A DNA stretch of 64,000 nt from Wyeomyia smithii. Its lineage: Eukaryota; Arthropoda; Insecta; Diptera; Culicidae. The notes below the pieces were generated by a model, which searched no databases, was not told the origin of the DNA, and saw nothing but the letters and a program-made list of their open reading frames with translations. Positions 60,101 to 64,000 of the stretch are shown here, piece by piece; the first letter of the stretch is position 1; each line of letters starts with the position of its first letter. Both the position numbers and the translations under genes were made by a program. The stretch lies in the NCBI RefSeq assembly GCF_029784165.1, contig NC_073694.1:38111006-38175005 (forward strand). Direction: 5' to 3'.

Positions 60101-60430
60101 TCCCAGCGGGTTATCCGAGAAAATGGCCTTCGCAGCGCCATAGTAGTTTTTGTTGGCAATGCTGGTGATGAAGCTCTTGATGTCGAGCTGGGTCGGGCAG
60201 GACTTCTGGCAGGGAGCGTCGGCACATTTCAGACAACGTGTTGCCTCACGCAGGGCGGCTCGTTCCGAAAGGGTTGTATGCTTGATGTCGGAGAAGTCAT
60301 TCGTAAGTGGAGTACAGCTGGTACAGGATCGGTCCGTGTTACGCTTCCAGTGCTTCTTTACCGTTTTGGTGACTGTTGTTGGTACGAGGGAGCCTTGGGT
60401 TTTTACGCGTGGATTCAGTGCCAGTAGGTT
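57135..60430 (-). CDS. su(r): Dihydropyrimidine dehydrogenase [NADP+], first exon missing
   Basis: Four minus-strand exons, 60430-59267, 59208-59076, 59020-57283 and 57222-57135, join in frame to 1040 residues. The enzyme reduces uracil and thymine with NADPH, the first step of pyrimidine breakdown, in the cytosol. Numbering from the first visible codon: N-terminal Fe-S cysteines (CLKCADAPCQKSC, CGMVCPTSDLCVGGC) before about residue 130; an FAD site (ALLGGGPASLSCA) near 174; an NADPH site (VIVLGAGDTAFDCA) near 321; and the FMN barrel with the active-site Cys in GMGLACGQD near 667. C-terminal 4Fe-4S ligands are CINCGKCYMTC and CTGCNLCLSVC. The frame upstream of 60430 meets a stop and the junction is an AG acceptor. 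About 15 N-terminal residues must therefore come from an exon not identified here. All cofactor motifs are intact. Confidence 0.95.
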
Positions 60431-61247
60431 CTGTAAGGAGGGATATCAGAATTCTATAGTTTAATCTGCGATTTTATAACAAAACTCTTGCTAGAAAATT
60501 TACTAATCACTTCGGACAACGAGAACAATCTCAATCATTACAATTTACCCCATCGCGTCGTACATAAACTTAGTGAGTTTTACCCTTTTTCCTCGAATCG
60601 TCACCAGTTCATAGAGCTCTCCAAGCAGGATCTCACAAACATTAGCACCATTGCAATCTAAGATAGTGTGCGTAAAATTCCTCTCTTTTTATTTTTTTTT
60701 GTTCAAGATTCTTACAGGTAACAAAAAATGCTTACAGCTAACAAAGAAAACTATCGCACTAACACTAACGCATCACACCAATACAGAATCAAATGGAGAA
60801 CTCTATAGAGTTCTCCAAGCGAAAACATACGAACACTACGAAATGGCCTGCTTTACACTGTATATAGAAATTTGTTAGAGTGTGAATCAAACTCGGTAGT
60901 TTTTTATTCTCTCTTTCAGATGACAGTTCTCACAGGTGACAAAAAATTCTTACAGCTAACAAAGAAAAAATCGAAAACATTGCACTAATACAAACGCGCC
61001 TGCAGAACTCTATAAGCTGTCAGCGGTGGATTTCGTTCAATGAAATAAATGTAAGTTAGGAGAAATTTGCGTGAAATTTGCTTTCAGGCATTACAATGTT
61101 TGTGAAGACAACAACAAACTAAATAAAATAATCAATTTTGTCTTCAAGCTTTACCGTGCGGAGAATTTGCTGTCGTATGTTGAACTTTTCCGTCTTTCTT
61201 CCACATTATATTAGATCATTGAGTTCCGTTGCCTTAAGACTGGATTT
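60431..61247. other. Probable first intron or 5' flank of su(r)
   Basis: Contains two similar blocks about 210 bp apart (around 60716-60750 and 60930-60970), sharing TTACAGCTAACAAAGAAAA, and a GAACTCTATAGAGTTCTC palindrome near 60800. No coding exon for the su(r) N-terminus could be identified. Confidence 0.4.
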
Positions 61248-61429
61248 CACTCTTTGACCATGCGTCAAATATTTGTCACTTTTAGACAGATAAAAGTTTG
61301 GTCAAAGATAATTGTTTGTTACTCTTCAATTTTCACATGTGGCAAACACGGGCAAACAACAATCATGGTGTCAAATAAATTTGACCATTATGTCAGAAGG
61401 TCAAATATTTGACCGTTGGTCAAAGAGTG
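61248..61429. mobile_element. Intact MITE of the CACTCTTTGACC family
   Basis: The ends CACTCTTTGACCATGCGTCA and the inverse ending TTGGTCAAAGAGTG enclose 182 bp. The sequence matches the disrupted copy at 45121-48533 throughout, including GGCAAACACGGGCAAACAAC. It gives the reference layout for the interrupted copy. Confidence 0.85.
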
Positions 61430-61528
61430 TCACGCATCTGAGTTTGACAGTTTTCCTCCCTTTTATACTTGCAGTTTTGTTCTCGATTTTAGTAGAATAT
61501 TTCAATTGTCACAGAAAAGCTTTTTAAA

Positions 61529-61858
61529 GGTCCTAAAATTTTACACGGTTTTCAGATTTTTATTTATCAGCTGAAACCGGGCAATTTTCTGAGCAAAACG
61601 TGATCTTTAAAAAATGTTTATCGTTGTCCTTCGATTTTTAAATGATGAATAAAAAACTGCTCGAAATGCTTTCAATGACAATTTTTCCATATACCGTACA
61701 TGGGCGAACTAGCATTTAAGACTTTTCGAGCAGTTTTTTATTCTTCATTTAAAAATCGAAGGATAACAATAAACATTTTTTAAAAATCACGTTTAGCTAA
61801 GAAAACACGACTTTTTTAAATGATATATAAAAACTAGTATAGTTCTAGGACCCAATTG
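61529..61858. mobile_element. Diverged foldback MITE related to the TTGGGTTGTTTAGC family
   Basis: Halves carrying TTATCGTTGTCCTTCGATTT and its complement fold around a centre near 61700. The ends read AGGTCCTAAAATTTT and CTAGTATAGTTCTAGGACCC, a variant of the usual family terminus. No coding capacity. Confidence 0.65.
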
Positions 61859-61893
61859 AGTAGCATTTTCGATACAATTGCTGCACCAAAAAA

Positions 61894-62049
61894 GGTTGTT
61901 TAGCTATTCACGGATTTCCGATTTTTATACATTATCTGAAAGAATGCAATTTTCTGAGCAAAACGTGATTTTTTAAAACTTTATTTCATTATCGTTCGAT
62001 TTTTAAATGAAGAATAAAAATTCGCTCTAAATCGCTACAATGACAGTTA
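61894..62049. mobile_element. Half copy of the foldback MITE
   Basis: Begins GGTTGTTTAGCTATTCACGG and follows the family left half to CGCTACAATGACAGTTAT, then ends without the inverted right half. A truncated copy. Confidence 0.7.
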
Positions 62050-62946
62050 TATCCGGAGTGATTCGCGATTAGGGCTCAACTAACAAAAGGTAAACAAATG
62101 GTTTTATTACACTATTGAGTTTGAAAAGACTTACAAAATTCATGAAAAGAATCCTTTCTTTTGTATAAATCGATGAAATTATTTAAATCAAGCTTTTAGG
62201 GAAGGGCGATAAAGCAGTTTACCCAAAACAAAAGATACTTTGGAACTAGGCCCTTTACATTGTTTTGAAGCAACGGGCTTATTTGCGAAATATTTCATAA
62301 ACAGGCGACAGTAAAGGGCGGATCAACTTTTGTTTTCAAAATAAAGGCGCATTTAAAGGGGCGCAACTGGAGAAAAATAAAAACAAGGTAAGTACCACTA
62401 CCTGTCAAAAAATTGAGGTTAAAAGATGAAGATGCAATGTCGTAAAAAGCAATGTTGCCGAAAACTTGTGGTTCATAATATTTTGCAGCCATGCTTCAAC
62501 GTAGATTTTAAAAATCAACATGCGTGCAGTGTTACAATACAGTTTGACAATCTTTAGTTATGAATTTTTAAAAGAAGAAAAGTAAGTTCATAGTTCATAT
62601 TAAAAATTACTTGGTTTTGAATGTTTTGAGATCATCACTACATGTTTGACAGTAAACACAAAACATCTTTAATATTTTAGAGGTGGCAAAGAAAGAATTA
62701 ATACATTGAAAAATTAAATCTTCAGGTAAGTAAAAAATATGACAAGGGACAAAAAATACAAGAGTTCAAAGAAAATTGGGGATAAAAATAAAAACTTTTC
62801 ACACAAAAAGAGTAATAAGAAAATACGCTAACAGAGCAAGTTTCCAAACAAAAGTTTAGATAAATAGATTACAGATTGTCGCAAAAAACACAAGTTTATG
62901 AAAATGTTCTTTATAAGTAAATAAAAATGTTGGAATGTGACGTTAA
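62050..62946. other. AT-rich DNA, no gene recognised
   Basis: A 65-residue minus-strand frame at 62492-62295 shows no domain. The missing su(r) first exon could lie here or beyond the window, but none is visible. Confidence 0.35.
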
Positions 62947-64000
62947 ATGAGAAAGTGAGTAAGTAGGTGAGTAAGTGAGTGAGTCAGTACATAAGACAGT
63001 AAGTGAGTGAGTGAGTGAGTAAGTAAGTGAGTAACTTAGTGAGTACGTAAGTGAGTACGCTACGCTTACGTAGCGGGTAATTGGGTTGTTTAGCTATATC
63101 AGTTTTTTTATATCATCTGAAAAATCTGCATTTTCTGAGTAAAACGTGATTTGAAAAAAATTTCTATCGTTGTCCTTCGCTTTTTAAATCAAGATTGAAA
63201 ACTGTTCGAAATTGCTACAATGACAACTGTCATTGTAGCGATTTGGAGCGAATTTTAATTCTACATTTGAAAAACGAAGGATAATGATATAAAATTTTAA
63301 AAAAATCAAGTTTTGCTCAGAAAATAACACTCTTTCAGATGGTATATAAAAATCGGCAATCCATGAATAGCTAAAGAACCCAATTAAGTGAGTAAGTGAG
63401 TAAGTAAGCGAGTAAGTAAGTGAGTTAGTAAGTGAATAAGTGAATAAGTAAGTGAGTAAGTAAGTGAGTAAATAAGTGAGTAAGTAAGTGATTGAATGAG
63501 TAAGTGAGTAAGTTAGTGAGTATGTAAGTCAGTTAGTGAGTGGGTAAGTGTGTGAAAAAGTGATTAAATAAGTGAGTAAAAAAGTGATTAAATAATTGAG
63601 TAAGTTAGTGAGTGTGTGAGTGAGCGAATGAGTAAGTGGGTGAGTGAGCGAATGAGTATGTGGGTGACTGAGTGGGTGAGTGGGTGAGTGGGTGAGTGAG
63701 TGGGTGAGTGGGTGAGTGAGTGGGTGAGTGGGTGAGTGAGTGGGTGAGTGGGTGGGTAAGTGGGTGAGTGAGTGGGTAAGTGGGTGAGTGAGTGGGTGAG
63801 TGAGTGGGTGAGTGAGTGGGTGAGTGGGTGAGTGAGTGGGTGAGTGAGTGGGTGAGTGGGTGAGTGGGTGAGTTAGTTAGTGAGAGAATGAGTGAGTGAG
63901 TGAGAGTATGAATGAGTGTGTGAGAGAGAGAATGAGTGAGTGAGTGAGTGAGTGAGTGAGTGAGTGAGTGAGTGAGTGAGTGTGTGAAAGAGTGAGTGAG
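62947..64000. repeat. GTGA/GTAA tetranucleotide microsatellite array
   Basis: Runs of GTGAGTAAGT, GAGTGGGT and GAGTGAGT fill the window end and continue past it. The left part (62947-63060) and the part right of 63386 are separated by an inserted foldback MITE. The unit drifts from GTAAGTGAGT through GTGAGTGG to pure GTGA near 63930-63980. Confidence 0.95.
63079..63385. mobile_element. Foldback MITE inserted in the microsatellite
   Basis: Starts AATTGGGTTGTTTAGCTATA and ends AATAGCTAAAGAACCCAATT, with near-inverse halves meeting at ATTGCTACAATGACAACTGT. The flanks are the GTGA array on both sides. It is the best-preserved copy of this family in the window. Confidence 0.85.

Noticed and set aside
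59960..60427. 155-residue plus-strand ORF
   Set aside because: Antisense shadow of su(r) exon 1; the conserved protein is on the minus strand.
62947..64000. CRISPR-like or telomeric array
   Set aside because: The repeats are contiguous tetranucleotides without spacers; a simple microsatellite.

Overview
This window looks like nuclear DNA of a dipteran, most likely a culicine mosquito. Three insect genes have introns of about 58-60 bp. The rest is AT-rich intergenic DNA crowded with terminal-inverted-repeat (TIR) transposons, MITEs, tRNA-derived SINEs, several non-LTR elements and gypsy-type LTR fragments. The genus is inferred, not proven. There are no bacterial operons, rRNA genes or CRISPR arrays.

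Layout: 1-16.5 kb has no confident coding gene. It holds two possible noncoding exons (about 2850-3164, + strand; 14326-15230, - strand), a decayed LINE (about 6-7.1 kb), SINE fragments (10.9 and 11.3 kb), a hAT-type element with a perfect 8-bp target site duplication (TSD) (11382-12064) and a TA-flanked TIR element (12115-13378). From 17-26 kb there are a SINE with clear Pol III boxes, a dead Tc1-like transposase, a 2.2-kb repeat containing a minisatellite, two hAT-like transposase pieces and two MITEs. At 26463-28460 (+) lies a four-exon ODAD3/CCDC151 gene for outer dynein arm docking. From 32-37.7 kb are two adjacent gypsy-like fragments, broken by stops and by three insertions. At 39505-42864 (-) is a six-exon Polycomb-like gene (Pcl). 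From 44-48.5 kb there is a foldback-MITE cluster and a four-level nest of transposons. From about 48.5-51.9 kb is a nearly full-length but dead non-LTR element. From 52153-56060 is a 3.9-kb element with inverted arms of about 0.9 kb and transposase-like reading frames. At 57135-60430 (-) is the dihydropyrimidine dehydrogenase gene (su(r)/DPYD), complete except for its first coding exon. The right end is MITEs followed by about 1 kb of GTGA/GTAA microsatellite.

The three host genes act in separate processes: axonemal dynein docking (ODAD3), PRC2 recruitment to chromatin (Pcl) and pyrimidine catabolism (su(r)). Nothing suggests a functional cluster. I did not find a convincing new host system. 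The most interesting material is in the mobile DNA: a candidate autonomous partner for a local foldback MITE family, the deep nesting, and a repeat family with conserved ends and apparently unrelated interiors.
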